A program made the translations under genes and the position numbers. This document shows positions 8,683-19,741 of a stretch of DNA of 64,000 bases, piece by piece. Within the stretch, counting starts at the first letter, position 1. Every line of letters begins with the position of its first letter. The DNA is from Microbulbifer rhizosphaerae (GTDB taxonomy: Bacteria > Pseudomonadota > Gammaproteobacteria > Pseudomonadales > Cellvibrionaceae). The DNA lies in NCBI RefSeq assembly GCF_014191725.1, contig NZ_JACHWZ010000001.1, forward strand, positions 124,001 to 188,000, in the 5' to 3' direction. The notes below the pieces were generated by a model. The model was not told the DNA's origin. It was given only the letters and a program-made list of their open reading frames with translations, and ran no database searches.

Positions 8683-8858
8683 ACTCAAGTTTCGGAGTTC
8701 GGAGATGGGCCGGGAGGGGGAGCGCTTTCCGGGACACGCTGTGAATACATCCCTGTACGCTCGTAATCGACATCCCTGTCTCATACGGTCCCGGAAAGCG
8801 CTCCCCCTCCCGGCCTGCGAGTTCAGTGGCGGTTTCTGATTAACTCCGAAACTTGAGT
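8683..8858. repeat. Nested inverted-repeat element, family D, between urtA and urtB
   Basis: Outer arms of 17 bases (8683-8699 and 8842-8858) are perfectly complementary. Inside them, 28-base arms (8708-8735 and 8788-8815) are also perfectly complementary and enclose a 52-base loop. The loop, read on the minus strand, matches the loop of the element at 37704-37824 (GATTACGAGCGTACAGGGA core). As RNA it would form a very stable stem inside the urt transcript and could act as an mRNA stabiliser or attenuator between urtA and urtB. Confidence 0.85.
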
Positions 8859-8893
8859 AAAAACTCCTCTGTAAATTATATGGAGTTACACAA

Positions 8894-10561
8894 GTGAAAC
8901 ATTTGCTATTGACCGGTTGCCTGCTGCTGGCACTGGTGACGACACTGCCGGCCGCGAGCGCCGGCAGTGTCGTTTCGGAGCAGGCAGCGCCGTCCGCCAC
9001 GCCGGCGTCCGAGGAGCCCGGCGGTAATCGCCAGGTACTACTGGCGCGGCTCACCCGGGCCAGCTTGCGCGAGAGCGCAGAGGTGCTGGACCAGCTCGAA
9101 CGCTCCGGTGGCCGCGCGATGCGCGGGCTCTTTGCCGCCATGCTCGCGGGAGACCTTTACTACCACCGTGAGACCGGCCGGTTGATGGCGGTACAAAAGA
9201 ATCCGGCCGGAGAGCGGATCGGCAGCGATATCTTTACCGGAGAGGGCCTGGGGGTACAGTCGCGTGGTTCGATCAAGAAAGTCCGCGTGAACAACCGCCT
9301 GCGCAGCCACCTGCGCGATGCCATTGCCCGCATTGATCTGATGCACGGCACTGAGGCGCAAAAGGAGGGCGCAGTGCTGGCAATCCTGGATGACCTGAGC
9401 CCGCAGAATATGCGTCTGCTGCAGGTCACCGCCGACGCCGGCCAGAGCGACAGGGTGAGCGAACTGATTGAACTGGCGCGGGCGATGGTGGAGCTGCGCG
9501 ATTCCAGCGTAACGGACGCACGGTTGTCGGCTATCGCCGTGATGAGCGGGCGTCTCGAAGCGCCGGTGCGCAACCAGTTGCAACGCCTGCTCGACGACGA
9601 GCGCGAAAGCGACAGGAAAATTCGCATAGCTGCTCAGCAGTCGCTGGAAGAAATTGAGGGCCGTATAGCGTTCTACGATTTTATGGAACAGCTGTTTTTT
9701 GGCCTGAGCCTCGGTTCGGTGCTGCTGCTCGCGGCCATCGGTCTGGCTATTACCTTTGGTGTGATGGGTGTGATCAATATGGCTCACGGTGAAATGATCA
9801 TGCTCGGCGCCTATACCACCTACGTGGTGCAGCAGCTGATGCCCGGTGCCATCGAATACTCCCTGGTCGTGGCGGTGCCGGCGGCGTTCCTGGTTTCGGG
9901 TAGTGTGGGGGTATTGATCGAGCGCGGTGTCATCCGTCACCTGCAGGGGCGCCCGCTGGAAACCCTGCTGGCCACTTTCGGTATCAGCCTGATCCTGCAA
10001 CAGGCGGTGCGCACGATTTTCTCACCGCTCAATATGCCGGTAGTTACGCCCGGCTGGATGAGCGGCGTCTTCGCCATCAACCCAGTGTTCTCTGTCACCT
10101 TTAACCGCCTTTACATCCTGTTGTTTGCGCTCGCCGTATTTGCGCTGCTGCTGGTGACCCTGAAGAAAACTTCCCTGGGCTTGAACGTGCGCGCGGTGTC
10201 GCAGAATCGCGACATGGCAAAGGCCATGGGGGTACGCACGGAAATGGTGGATGCCATGACCTTCGGCCTGGGCTCGGGTATTGCCGGGGTGGCCGGTGTG
10301 GCGCTGAGCCAGCTGACCAATGTGGGGCCGAATCTCGGGCAGTCCTACATCATCGATTCATTCATGGTGGTGGTGTTCGGTGGTGTCGGCAATCTGCTCG
10401 GCACCCTCGTCGGTGGCTTCTCCCTCGGTGTGACCAACAAGTTCCTCGAGCCCGCCACCGGCGCGGTGCTGGCGAACATCATCGTGCTGGTGTGCCTGAT
10501 CCTGTTTATCCAGAAGCGGCCCAAGGGGCTGTTTCCGCAGCGCGGGAGGGCCGCCGAATGA
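8894..10561 (+). CDS. urtB: Urea ABC transporter, permease UrtB
   Basis: 555 residues. The N-terminus is a signal peptide (about 1-23) plus a soluble, probably periplasmic, helical region of about 230 residues, an extension common in UrtB. From about residue 265 it is a LivH-type permease: FFGLSLGSVLLLAAIGLAIT, then GVINMAHGEMIMLGAYTTYV and the EAA-like ARG loop (VRAVSQNRDMAKAMG). It forms the channel with UrtC. Start is GTG with TGGAG eight bases upstream. The stop overlaps the urtC start (ATGA). Confidence 0.94.
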   Translation: MKHLLLTGCLLLALVTTLPAASAGSVVSEQAAPSATPASEEPGGNRQVLLARLTRASLRESAEVLDQLERSGGRAMRGLFAAMLAGDLYYHRETGRLMAVQKNPAGERIGSDIFTGEGLGVQSRGSIKKVRVNNRLRSHLRDAIARIDLMHGTEAQKEGAVLAILDDLSPQNMRLLQVTADAGQSDRVSELIELARAMVELRDSSVTDARLSAIAVMSGRLEAPVRNQLQRLLDDERESDRKIRIAAQQSLEEIEGRIAFYDFMEQLFFGLSLGSVLLLAAIGLAITFGVMGVINMAHGEMIMLGAYTTYVVQQLMPGAIEYSLVVAVPAAFLVSGSVGVLIERGVIRHLQGRPLETLLATFGISLILQQAVRTIFSPLNMPVVTPGWMSGVFAINPVFSVTFNRLYILLFALAVFALLLVTLKKTSLGLNVRAVSQNRDMAKAMGVRTEMVDAMTFGLGSGIAGVAGVALSQLTNVGPNLGQSYIIDSFMVVVFGGVGNLLGTLVGGFSLGVTNKFLEPATGAVLANIIVLVCLILFIQKRPKGLFPQRGRAAE

Positions 10562-11775
10562 CGACTGTGGAACACAACCGATCCCTGTTTGGCAACCTGG
10601 CCGGCGCGCTGGCGCAGCTGCGTGCGCCGGGCGAGGGTTCCTCGCTACTGGTGGCGATCCTGCTCGGGGTCACGCTGCTGATGTCGGCTGCCAACCTGCT
10701 GTTGCCCGCCGAATCGCCGCTATACGTGAGCACCTACACCATCACGCTGATGGGCAAGTACCTGTGCTTTGCCATGCTGGCGATGGCGGTGGATATCGTG
10801 TGGGGATACTGCGGCATCCTGAGCCTCGGTCACGGCGCCTTCTTCGCGCTGGGCGGCTACGGTATGGGCATGTACCTGATGCGTCAGATCGGCGATCGCG
10901 GTGTCTACGGCAATCCGGACCTGCCGGATTTCATGGTGTTCCTCAACTGGCAGGAGCTGCCCTGGTACTGGCAGGGTATGGACCAGTTCTGGTTCGCGCT
11001 GCTGATGGCCCTGCTGGTGCCGGGCCTGCTGGCGTTTGTGTTCGGCTGGTTGGCGTTCCGATCGCGCGTCACCGGGGTATACCTGTCGATCATGACCCAG
11101 GCGCTCACCTACGCCCTGATGCTGGCCTTCTTCCGCAACGAGATGGGATTCGGCGGCAATAACGGCCTGACGGACTTCAAGGACATGCTCGGCTTCGACC
11201 TGCAGGCCGATGGCACCCGCGTGGCTCTGTTGATGGCGACGGCACTGCTATTGGCGCTTACCTTTGTCGCCAGCCGTGCCATCGTGCAATCGCGGCTGGG
11301 GCGCGTGGTGGTGGCCATCCGCGATGCCGAGCCGCGCGCGCGTTTTCTCGGCTACCGCACCGAAGGCTACAAGGTGTGGCTGTTCGTCTATTCCGCGCTG
11401 GTGGCGGCCGTGGCGGGCATGCTCTACGTGCCCCAGGTGGGCATCATCAATCCGGGAGAGTTTTCGCCACTCAATTCCATCGAAGTGGTGGTGTGGGTGG
11501 CGGTCGGCGGCCGCGGCACCTTGTACGGCGCCATAGTCGGTGCCCTGCTGGTGAACTACGCCAAGACCCGTTTTACCGCGGTGATGCCGGACGGCTGGCT
11601 GTTTGCCCTCGGCACCCTGTTCGTGGTGGTCACCGTACTGCTGCCGAAAGGCCTCGCCGGCCTGCTGCAGCGCGGCCGGACGACAGATGCGGAAACGCGA
11701 GGGGAAAATAATACAGGCGAAGTTTCCGCAGGCGATGCGCCTGCTGAACCGATCACTGGGGAGGCTCGGGCATGA
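10558..11775 (+). CDS. urtC: Urea ABC transporter, permease UrtC
   Basis: 405 residues from the ATG that overlaps the urtB stop by four bases, with GGGAGGG upstream; in-frame starts further upstream lie inside urtB and are rejected. LivM-type permease with about ten helices. Family marks are DIVWGYCGILSLGHGAFFAL, TGVYLSIMTQALTYALML, the GFGGNNGLTDFK loop and the cytoplasmic AIRDAEPRARFLGY coupling segment. It pairs with UrtB for urea import. The C-terminal tail after the last helix is acidic and low complexity. Confidence 0.94.
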   Translation: MTTVEHNRSLFGNLAGALAQLRAPGEGSSLLVAILLGVTLLMSAANLLLPAESPLYVSTYTITLMGKYLCFAMLAMAVDIVWGYCGILSLGHGAFFALGGYGMGMYLMRQIGDRGVYGNPDLPDFMVFLNWQELPWYWQGMDQFWFALLMALLVPGLLAFVFGWLAFRSRVTGVYLSIMTQALTYALMLAFFRNEMGFGGNNGLTDFKDMLGFDLQADGTRVALLMATALLLALTFVASRAIVQSRLGRVVVAIRDAEPRARFLGYRTEGYKVWLFVYSALVAAVAGMLYVPQVGIINPGEFSPLNSIEVVVWVAVGGRGTLYGAIVGALLVNYAKTRFTAVMPDGWLFALGTLFVVVTVLLPKGLAGLLQRGRTTDAETRGENNTGEVSAGDAPAEPITGEARA

Positions 11776-12605
11776 ATGTAACGGCACAGGCACGGGAACT
11801 GCTGCGACGCGATACCACCTGGCCATTTCTGGTACCGCGCCAGCGGGCCGTGGACGTCTCACATCAGGTGATCCTGTACGTCGAGGGACTGAGTGTCAGT
11901 TTCGATGGCTTCAAGGCGTTGAACGATCTGAATCTCTATGTGAATGACGGCGAGCTGCGCTGCCTGATCGGGGCCAACGGCGCGGGCAAAACCACGCTGA
12001 TGGACGTGATCACCGGCAAGACCCGCTGCGATAGCGGCAGCGCCTGGTTCGGCCGGAACATCGACCTGCTGGCGCACGACGAGGCGGCGATTGCGCAGCT
12101 GGGTATCGGGCGCAAATTCCAGAAGCCCACCGTGTTCGAGGCACACACGGTGTACACCAACCTGGAGCTCTCCCTGAAAGGCAGCAAGGGTGCCTGGTCT
12201 GCGCTGACTGCAGCCCTCACCGGTGAGCAGCGCGACCGCATCGATCGCGTGCTGGAAACCATCGGGCTGGTGAATGCGCGCTACCAACTCGCCGGCGCTC
12301 TCTCCCACGGGCAGAAGCAATGGCTGGAAATCGGCATGTTGCTGGCGGCCGAGCCGCGCCTGCTGCTGATCGACGAACCCGTTGCGGGCATGACCGCGGA
12401 AGAGGCCGAGCGCACCGCGGAACTGCTCACCTCTTTGGCCGGCGAGCACACGGTGATCGTGGTGGAACACGATATGGAATTTGTGCGCAGCATAGCGCGC
12501 ACGGTGACGGTACTGCACCAGGGAGCGGTACTGGCGGAGGGCACCATGGACCAGGTGCAGAACAATCCCGACGTGATCGAGGTTTACCTGGGGGAGGACG
12601 CATGA
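11772..12605 (+). CDS. urtD: Urea ABC transporter, ATPase UrtD
   Basis: 277 residues; LivG-type ATPase. Walker A is GANGAGKTTL, the signature is LSHGQKQWLEIG, Walker B is LLLIDEP, and the switch His is in VVEHDMEF. An extra 30-40 residues precede the ABC core, as is usual in UrtD. It powers urea import with UrtE. It overlaps urtC and urtE by four bases on each side (ATGA), so urtB to urtE are translationally coupled. Confidence 0.95.
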   Translation: MNVTAQARELLRRDTTWPFLVPRQRAVDVSHQVILYVEGLSVSFDGFKALNDLNLYVNDGELRCLIGANGAGKTTLMDVITGKTRCDSGSAWFGRNIDLLAHDEAAIAQLGIGRKFQKPTVFEAHTVYTNLELSLKGSKGAWSALTAALTGEQRDRIDRVLETIGLVNARYQLAGALSHGQKQWLEIGMLLAAEPRLLLIDEPVAGMTAEEAERTAELLTSLAGEHTVIVVEHDMEFVRSIARTVTVLHQGAVLAEGTMDQVQNNPDVIEVYLGEDA

Positions 12606-13297
12606 TCCGAATCGAAAAACTCAACCAGAAATACGGCGGTACGCAGATTCTCTGGGATCTCGACCTGGATGTGGAGAAAGGTTCGTGCACCTGCATTATG
12701 GGCCGCAATGGCGCCGGCAAGACGACCCTGCTCAAGTGCCTGATGGGGCTGTTGCCGGCGAGCGACGGGCGCATTCTGTTCGGGGGCAAGCCCATTGAAG
12801 GGCGCGCGGCACAGGCGCGCGCGCATCTCGGCATCGGTTATGTGCCCCAGGGGCGGGATATCTTTCCGCTGCTGACGGTGGAGGAAAACCTGCAGATCGG
12901 TCTGCCGGCGCGCAAGGATAAAGCGCGCCGGATTCCCCAGCGGATCTTTGAACTGTTTCCGGTGCTGAAGGACATGCTGCACCGCCGCGGCGGCGACCTG
13001 TCCGGCGGCCAGCAACAGCAACTGGCCATCGGCCGCGCACTGGTGATCGATCCCAAGGTATTGATCCTCGACGAACCCAATGAAGGCATCCAGCCCAACA
13101 TCGTGCGCCAGATCGGCGATGTGATCCGGATGCTGAACGAGGAGGACGGGCTGACGGTCATCCTGGTGGAGCAGAAACTGGGCTTCGCCCGCCGCGTCGG
13201 GCGCGAGTTCCGCCTGATGCAGAAGGGGCGGATTGTCGCCGCCGATCAAATGGCGAAACTGGACGACGGTTTGATTCGGCAGTACTTGGCGGTGTGA
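12602..13297 (+). CDS. urtE: Urea ABC transporter, ATPase UrtE
   Basis: 231 residues from the ATG overlapping the urtD stop, preceded by GGGGGAGGA; LivF-type ATPase. Walker A GRNGAGKTTL, signature LSGGQQQQLAIGRAL, Walker B VLILDEP and EGIQPNIV are all present. It is the last gene of the urt operon; urease or urea amidolyase genes do not follow, so the enzyme using the urea must be encoded elsewhere. Confidence 0.95.
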   Translation: MIRIEKLNQKYGGTQILWDLDLDVEKGSCTCIMGRNGAGKTTLLKCLMGLLPASDGRILFGGKPIEGRAAQARAHLGIGYVPQGRDIFPLLTVEENLQIGLPARKDKARRIPQRIFELFPVLKDMLHRRGGDLSGGQQQQLAIGRALVIDPKVLILDEPNEGIQPNIVRQIGDVIRMLNEEDGLTVILVEQKLGFARRVGREFRLMQKGRIVAADQMAKLDDGLIRQYLAV

Positions 13298-13331
13298 AGA
13301 TTTCGGGCCAGCCTTAACTTAGAAGCCTGTA

Positions 13332-13410
13332 CTGTGGGAGCCTGCCCAGCAGGCGATTGGGGCGGTGCTATCGGCAGTATTTGTTTCGCCAGCAGGGCTG
13401 GCTCCCACAG
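13332..13410 (+). repeat. REP-like palindrome, family B
   Basis: CTGTGGGAGCCTGCCCAGC at the left and GCTGGCTCCCACAG at the right form an imperfect inverted repeat about 80 bases long, of the type that sits downstream of operons in pseudomonads. It is 34 bases after urtE and may protect the 3' end of the urt transcript. Confidence 0.7.
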
Positions 13411-13446
13411 GGTTTATCCTTAACTCAGTGCCATCCGGGTCAGATG

Positions 13447-13588
13447 CTAATACCGTTACCTTAAGCGTTGTTTCCGTCGTAGGATGGGCAAAGGAGCGTA
13501 GCGTGCCCATCTTCCGGGACCTTGATGGGCACGCTACGCTTTGCCCATCCTACATATGCCGATTTTCGGCTTAAGGTAGCGGTATTAG
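13447..13588. mobile_element. MITE-like element with 20-bp terminal inverted repeats and 9-bp target duplication
   Basis: Terminal inverted repeats at 13447-13466 and 13569-13588 (CTAATACCG outermost) match at 19 of 20 positions. The 9-mer GGTCAGATG occurs immediately outside both ends (13438-13446 and 13589-13597), as expected of a transposition target duplication. The right copy contains the stop codon of holA, so the insertion hit the very end of that gene. The interior is another inverted repeat, GTAGGATGGGCAAAG against CTTTGCCCATCCTAC, whose right arm recurs at 41054-41083. No coding capacity: non-autonomous. Confidence 0.75.
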
Positions 13589-13590
13589 GG

Positions 13591-14592
13591 TCAGATGCTG
13601 CGTTTGCCGGACAGGTTCAGTGAGAGTTCCAACAGGCCGGTCCAGGGATCCTGGTCCCTGCCGCCCTTGATGGCCGAGTCCACCGCGCGGGCGCGCAGCA
13701 ACAGGCCTTCCAACTGGCGTGGACGCAGGCGGGAGAGGGCGGCCTGCACCAGAGGTTGGCGTTTCTGGATGCGAACCAGGCGCGCCAGTTGCTGGCCCTG
13801 ATCCAGTTTCTCCCCAATTTCCAGCAGGCTGCGGATCTCCCGCGCCAGGGCCCAGAGTACGACCGGCGCCTCGACGCCCTCGGCGCGCAGGCCGTGCAGG
13901 GTTTTGATGGCGCCCCCGGCATCGCCGGCGAGCGCCTTGTCGATCAGGCCGAAGACGTCGTAGCGGGCGGAACTGGCGACCGCGTCGCTCATGGTTTCGG
14001 CGGTGATCAGGTTGTCGGTGCTGAGCAGCTTGAGCTTTTCAATTTCCTGGCTGGCGGCCAGCAGGTTGCCCTCCACGCGGGACGCCAGTATCTGGATCGC
14101 TTCCGGCTCCGCGTCCAGGCCGTTGGCGCGCAGGCGCTGGTGAATCCAGCGCGGCATTTCCTGTGCGTCTACCGGCCACACCTGAATCAGCACGCCTTTC
14201 TGGTCCAGCGTCTTGATCCACTTGCTGTTCAGTTGCGAGCGATCCAGCTTGGGCAGTACCAGCAACAGCAGCAGGTCGCCATCGGCGAGGCCCGCGAATT
14301 CCTGCAGTGCCTTGCTGCCCTTGTCGCCGGGTTTACCGTTCGGCAGGCGTACCTCGATGACTTTCTTTTCCGCGAACAGCGACATGCTGCCGGCGGAGGC
14401 CAGCAACAGGCCCCAGTCGAAATTGTGTTCCGCGTGCAGCAGTTCGCGCTCGCTGAACCCCTGTTTCCTGGCGGCGGCGCGAATGCTGTCACAGCACTCC
14501 TGCACCAGCAGCGGCTCGTCGCCGGAGACGATGTAGATGGGGGCCAGGCCCTTGTTCAAATTCTGCTGCAGTTGTCCGGGATTAATGCGCAC
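13591..14592 (-). CDS. holA: DNA polymerase III delta subunit
   Basis: 333 residues from a GTG (VRINPGQLQQNLNKGLAPIY), which matches the start of HolA proteins; an earlier in-frame ATG would overlap lptE by over 30 bases. Delta opens the beta clamp within the clamp loader. Family features are YIVSGDEPLLVQEC near residue 20, the SLFAEKKVIEVRLP strand, and LASRVEGNLLAASQEIEKL around residue 170. The gene begins four bases after the lptE stop. The stop codon lies inside the target duplication of the MITE at 13447-13588. Confidence 0.93.
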   Translation of the reverse strand: MRINPGQLQQNLNKGLAPIYIVSGDEPLLVQECCDSIRAAARKQGFSERELLHAEHNFDWGLLLASAGSMSLFAEKKVIEVRLPNGKPGDKGSKALQEFAGLADGDLLLLLVLPKLDRSQLNSKWIKTLDQKGVLIQVWPVDAQEMPRWIHQRLRANGLDAEPEAIQILASRVEGNLLAASQEIEKLKLLSTDNLITAETMSDAVASSARYDVFGLIDKALAGDAGGAIKTLHGLRAEGVEAPVVLWALAREIRSLLEIGEKLDQGQQLARLVRIQKRQPLVQAALSRLRPRQLEGLLLRARAVDSAIKGGRDQDPWTGLLELSLNLSGKRSI

Positions 14593-14596
14593 GGGA

Positions 14597-15121
14597 TCAG
14601 TAGCTCTTGTCTTCCGCCGGTGCATTGACGTCGATGCGGCGCAGCCGGTCGATAATGCGGCCGATCAGTTCGCGGCGCATTTCCTCGCGCAGCAGGATCT
14701 CCTCCTCGCCCTTGCTCACCACTTCGTTGTCGTCCCACTCCAGGGTGCGGTAGACGTCTGCCTCTGCGTGGTTCAGCAGGACGCGGCCGCTGCTGTCGCG
14801 CACGCTGTAGATGGCGCTGGTGATCAGTTCGTACTCCGAGGCGCGGCCTCTGGCGTCCACCGCCACGGTGCGCTTGCGCTCTATTTCCTTGTGAATGGTC
14901 AGTACGTAGTCGGCTTCCTCGGGGGTTTCCGCCATGGGCAGGCCGCCGTTTTGCAGCAGGCGGGTCAGTTCCTCGGCGATATCGCTGCGCGGGTCCTCTG
15001 CGAAGATGTACAGCTGGCTGCCCGGCGGGAAGTTCTTTGGCGCGCCGCGCAGGTGCCAGCCACAGCTGGCGGTGGCGATGAGGGTGAGCAGGACCAGGAT
15101 GCGGCTGAAGTTTTGTTTCAT
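14597..15121 (-). CDS. lptE: LPS-assembly lipoprotein LptE
   Basis: 174 residues with a lipoprotein signal (LTLIATASC/GWHLRG; the acylated Cys is residue 20). LptE plugs the LptD barrel and helps insert lipopolysaccharide into the outer membrane. The core carries the ELTRLLQNGG and EEADYVLTI segments usual for the family. The order leuS, lptE, holA is conserved in gammaproteobacteria. Its ATG overlaps the stop of the upstream small gene (ATGA). Confidence 0.92.
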   Translation of the reverse strand: MKQNFSRILVLLTLIATASCGWHLRGAPKNFPPGSQLYIFAEDPRSDIAEELTRLLQNGGLPMAETPEEADYVLTIHKEIERKRTVAVDARGRASEYELITSAIYSVRDSSGRVLLNHAEADVYRTLEWDDNEVVSKGEEEILLREEMRRELIGRIIDRLRRIDVNAPAEDKSY

Positions 15122-15597
15122 TGTTTTCGCGAATAGAAAGTGTGATTGAGTTTCTGCGGCCGCTCGCCTTTGGTGACTGCCTGTATTCCAGGCGCATCGC
15201 CGAAGATCAGCTTGCCGTCGATAATGGTGATGATCTGCAGGATTTTCTGTTTGCCGCCAGGCAACTGCATGTCGCCACTGCGTAATTCGTGCACATCGAT
15301 GTCGATTTGCCGCGCCGATTCGCCGCCCTCCGCGGATACTGACTCACCGAGCCGGTATTTGCCACTGGAGATGACTTCCATCCCCATGGTCCGCTTGCAC
15401 TCGGCATCGGTGTAAAAAACCGTTTTGGCTGTGTAATCGCCGTCGGCGGTGAAACTGCTGGTGACCTGCAGGTAATTGCCCGAGGCCTTTTTGCACAGGC
15501 TCAACCAGTCGCCGACGAGTTCCTTGTCCAGTTCCGCAGCCTGTACCTGAACGGTGGCCAGCAGGCCGGCCACCAGGATTGCCAATCGATTTTTCAC
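15118..15597 (-). CDS. Small periplasmic protein of unknown function between leuS and lptE
   Basis: 159 residues with a signal peptide (about 1-20, VQVQA/AELDK). The mature part is beta-rich, with GDWLSLCKKA, FTADGDYTAKTVFYTDAECKR and GKYRLGE; the two Cys could form a disulfide. The pattern is reminiscent of small lipocalin-like domains, but I do not recognise the family. Translation is coupled to lptE by a four-base overlap, and leuS is 48 bases upstream. That suggests an operon member with an envelope role; this is inference. Confidence 0.75.
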   Translation of the reverse strand: MKNRLAILVAGLLATVQVQAAELDKELVGDWLSLCKKASGNYLQVTSSFTADGDYTAKTVFYTDAECKRTMGMEVISSGKYRLGESVSAEGGESARQIDIDVHELRSGDMQLPGGKQKILQIITIIDGKLIFGDAPGIQAVTKGERPQKLNHTFYSRKQ

Positions 15598-15645
15598 TGC
15601 CCGATCCCCCGAAGTGTGCGGTTTCCCCGGCGGCGCGCGGTCACA

Positions 15646-18300
<2,655 letters not shown>

Positions 18301-18365
18301 TCAACCTACTCTGTAGGCGCAACATCGTTTACGATGCCGAAGCGCCGAATTATAGGAGGGATGCC

Positions 18366-18818
18366 GTGACGAAGGAACCGAAGCTGCCGCCGGAAGACGA
18401 GGACCTGACAGAAGAACTGCGCCGGGACCTGGAGAACCTGATAGAGGACGAACTGGCGGTGGAAGATCTCACCGCGAATAAGGTGGCCTTCCTGCGCGCC
18501 TGGTTGAAAGATGATCTGCACCGTGCCGGAGACTATATGCGCGGGTTGGGCGGTGAAATTCGGACCTTGGAAGAGCGCACCGGCGACTGGCTGCTGGATG
18601 CCGCCGACCCTACCGAGACCGCCTGGCCCAACTTGGTGCGCTGTATCCGGCGGGGCCAGCCCTGGGCCCTGGCCGGGGAGCGGGTCGGCGCGGGTGAAGA
18701 GCTGCAGTGCCTGGGCTGTGGCTACCGCGCCATGCCGCCGGAGAACAGCCAGATAACTCCCTGCCATCGCTGCGGCTACGGCTGCTTCCGGCAGATCGAA
18801 GGCGGCCTGGACGAATAG
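18366..18818 (+). CDS. Zinc-ribbon protein of the YbeL/DUF1451 type
   Basis: 150 residues. The N-terminal two thirds are charged and helical; the C-terminus has CLGCGYR and CHRCGYGCF, two CxxC pairs forming a zinc ribbon. This matches the YbeL family, whose gene also lies near leuS in enterobacteria. Start is GTG with a perfect AGGAGGG five bases upstream. Function unknown. It is divergent from leuS and followed after eight bases by the ElyC-like gene. Confidence 0.82.
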   Translation: MTKEPKLPPEDEDLTEELRRDLENLIEDELAVEDLTANKVAFLRAWLKDDLHRAGDYMRGLGGEIRTLEERTGDWLLDAADPTETAWPNLVRCIRRGQPWALAGERVGAGEELQCLGCGYRAMPPENSQITPCHRCGYGCFRQIEGGLDE

Positions 18819-18826
18819 GAGTGGAA

Positions 18827-19603
18827 GTGCACACCACTCTGGCCGCTCTGGTGATGCCGCCGTTCCTCCCTTTGCTGGGCCTGTTGCTGGCCTTTGTCTT
18901 GTGGTTTTTCCCCGCCACTTCGCCTTTCGCCAAATTGTCACTGCCTCTTGCTATTCTCTCCTTTGCCGTCCTGTGGGTTTGCGCAACGCCGGCCTTCTCC
19001 TTCTGGCTCGGGGAGCGGCTGGACAGGATATCGGCGGCGCCGGAGGCGGTGCCCCAGGCGGTGGTGATTCTGGGCGGTGGCCGTTACCGGGATGAGAATT
19101 CCGGTAACGAGCGCCTTTCTGCCACCAGCCTGGAGCGGGTGATCTGGGCCATGGAAATGTCTCCCCCGCAGCTGCCGCTGATGGTTTCCGGCGGGCGGGT
19201 ATACGAGGGGGAGCGGGCCCCGGAGGCCGAACTGATGGCCGGGGTGATACAGGAGCTGTTTCAACGCCCGGTGACTTGGCGCGAGAATTGCAGTCGAACA
19301 ACCGCAGAGAATGCGGTCAACAGTGCGGCGCTGCTGCACGATTCCGGTGTGGAAAGTGTGGTGCTGGTGACCCACTGGTGGCATATGCCCCGCGCCGCGG
19401 AGGTGTTTGCCCGCTCCGGCCTGCAGGTGCAGCCCCTGCCGGTGGGCACTTCGGCCGAACTGCTGCCCCGGGCGCAGAGCGGACTGCTGCGCTGGTTGCC
19501 CAGCGCCCCGGCGCTGCTGCGCACCCAGGTGTACTGGCGGGAATGGCTGGCGCGTCGGTGGTACCACTGGACGGCCCTGCCGCCGGTGAGAATCTCCTGT
19601 TGA
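18827..19603 (+). CDS. ElyC/YdcF-like DUF218 membrane protein
   Basis: 258 residues from a GTG with AGGAG five bases upstream. Two hydrophobic helices at the N-terminus (about 8-28 and 36-55) are followed by a DUF218 domain: AVVILGGGRY, LPLMVSGGRVYEGE, SRTTAENAVNSA and VVLVTHWWHMPRA. The family includes ElyC and SanA, implicated in envelope and peptidoglycan-precursor homeostasis at low temperature in E. coli. Biochemical activity is not established. Confidence 0.85.
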   Translation: MHTTLAALVMPPFLPLLGLLLAFVLWFFPATSPFAKLSLPLAILSFAVLWVCATPAFSFWLGERLDRISAAPEAVPQAVVILGGGRYRDENSGNERLSATSLERVIWAMEMSPPQLPLMVSGGRVYEGERAPEAELMAGVIQELFQRPVTWRENCSRTTAENAVNSAALLHDSGVESVVLVTHWWHMPRAAEVFARSGLQVQPLPVGTSAELLPRAQSGLLRWLPSAPALLRTQVYWREWLARRWYHWTALPPVRISC

Positions 19604-19741
19604 GGAACCTTTGGGGCGATGACAGCTCTTAAGCAGTCAACCCGACACCGAATACAGGATCGTTGAAAGCGCGTTACCGGCAAAGTCCGGGCGGTAGGCT
19701 CACAGTCGATTGATCGGACTGCCGGCAACTGTAGAAGTGGA

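Noticed and set aside
8736..8787. Riboswitch in the urtA-urtB gap
   Set aside because: The loop recurs in the unrelated nag operon and before urtA, so it is a dispersed element and not a ligand-specific leader.
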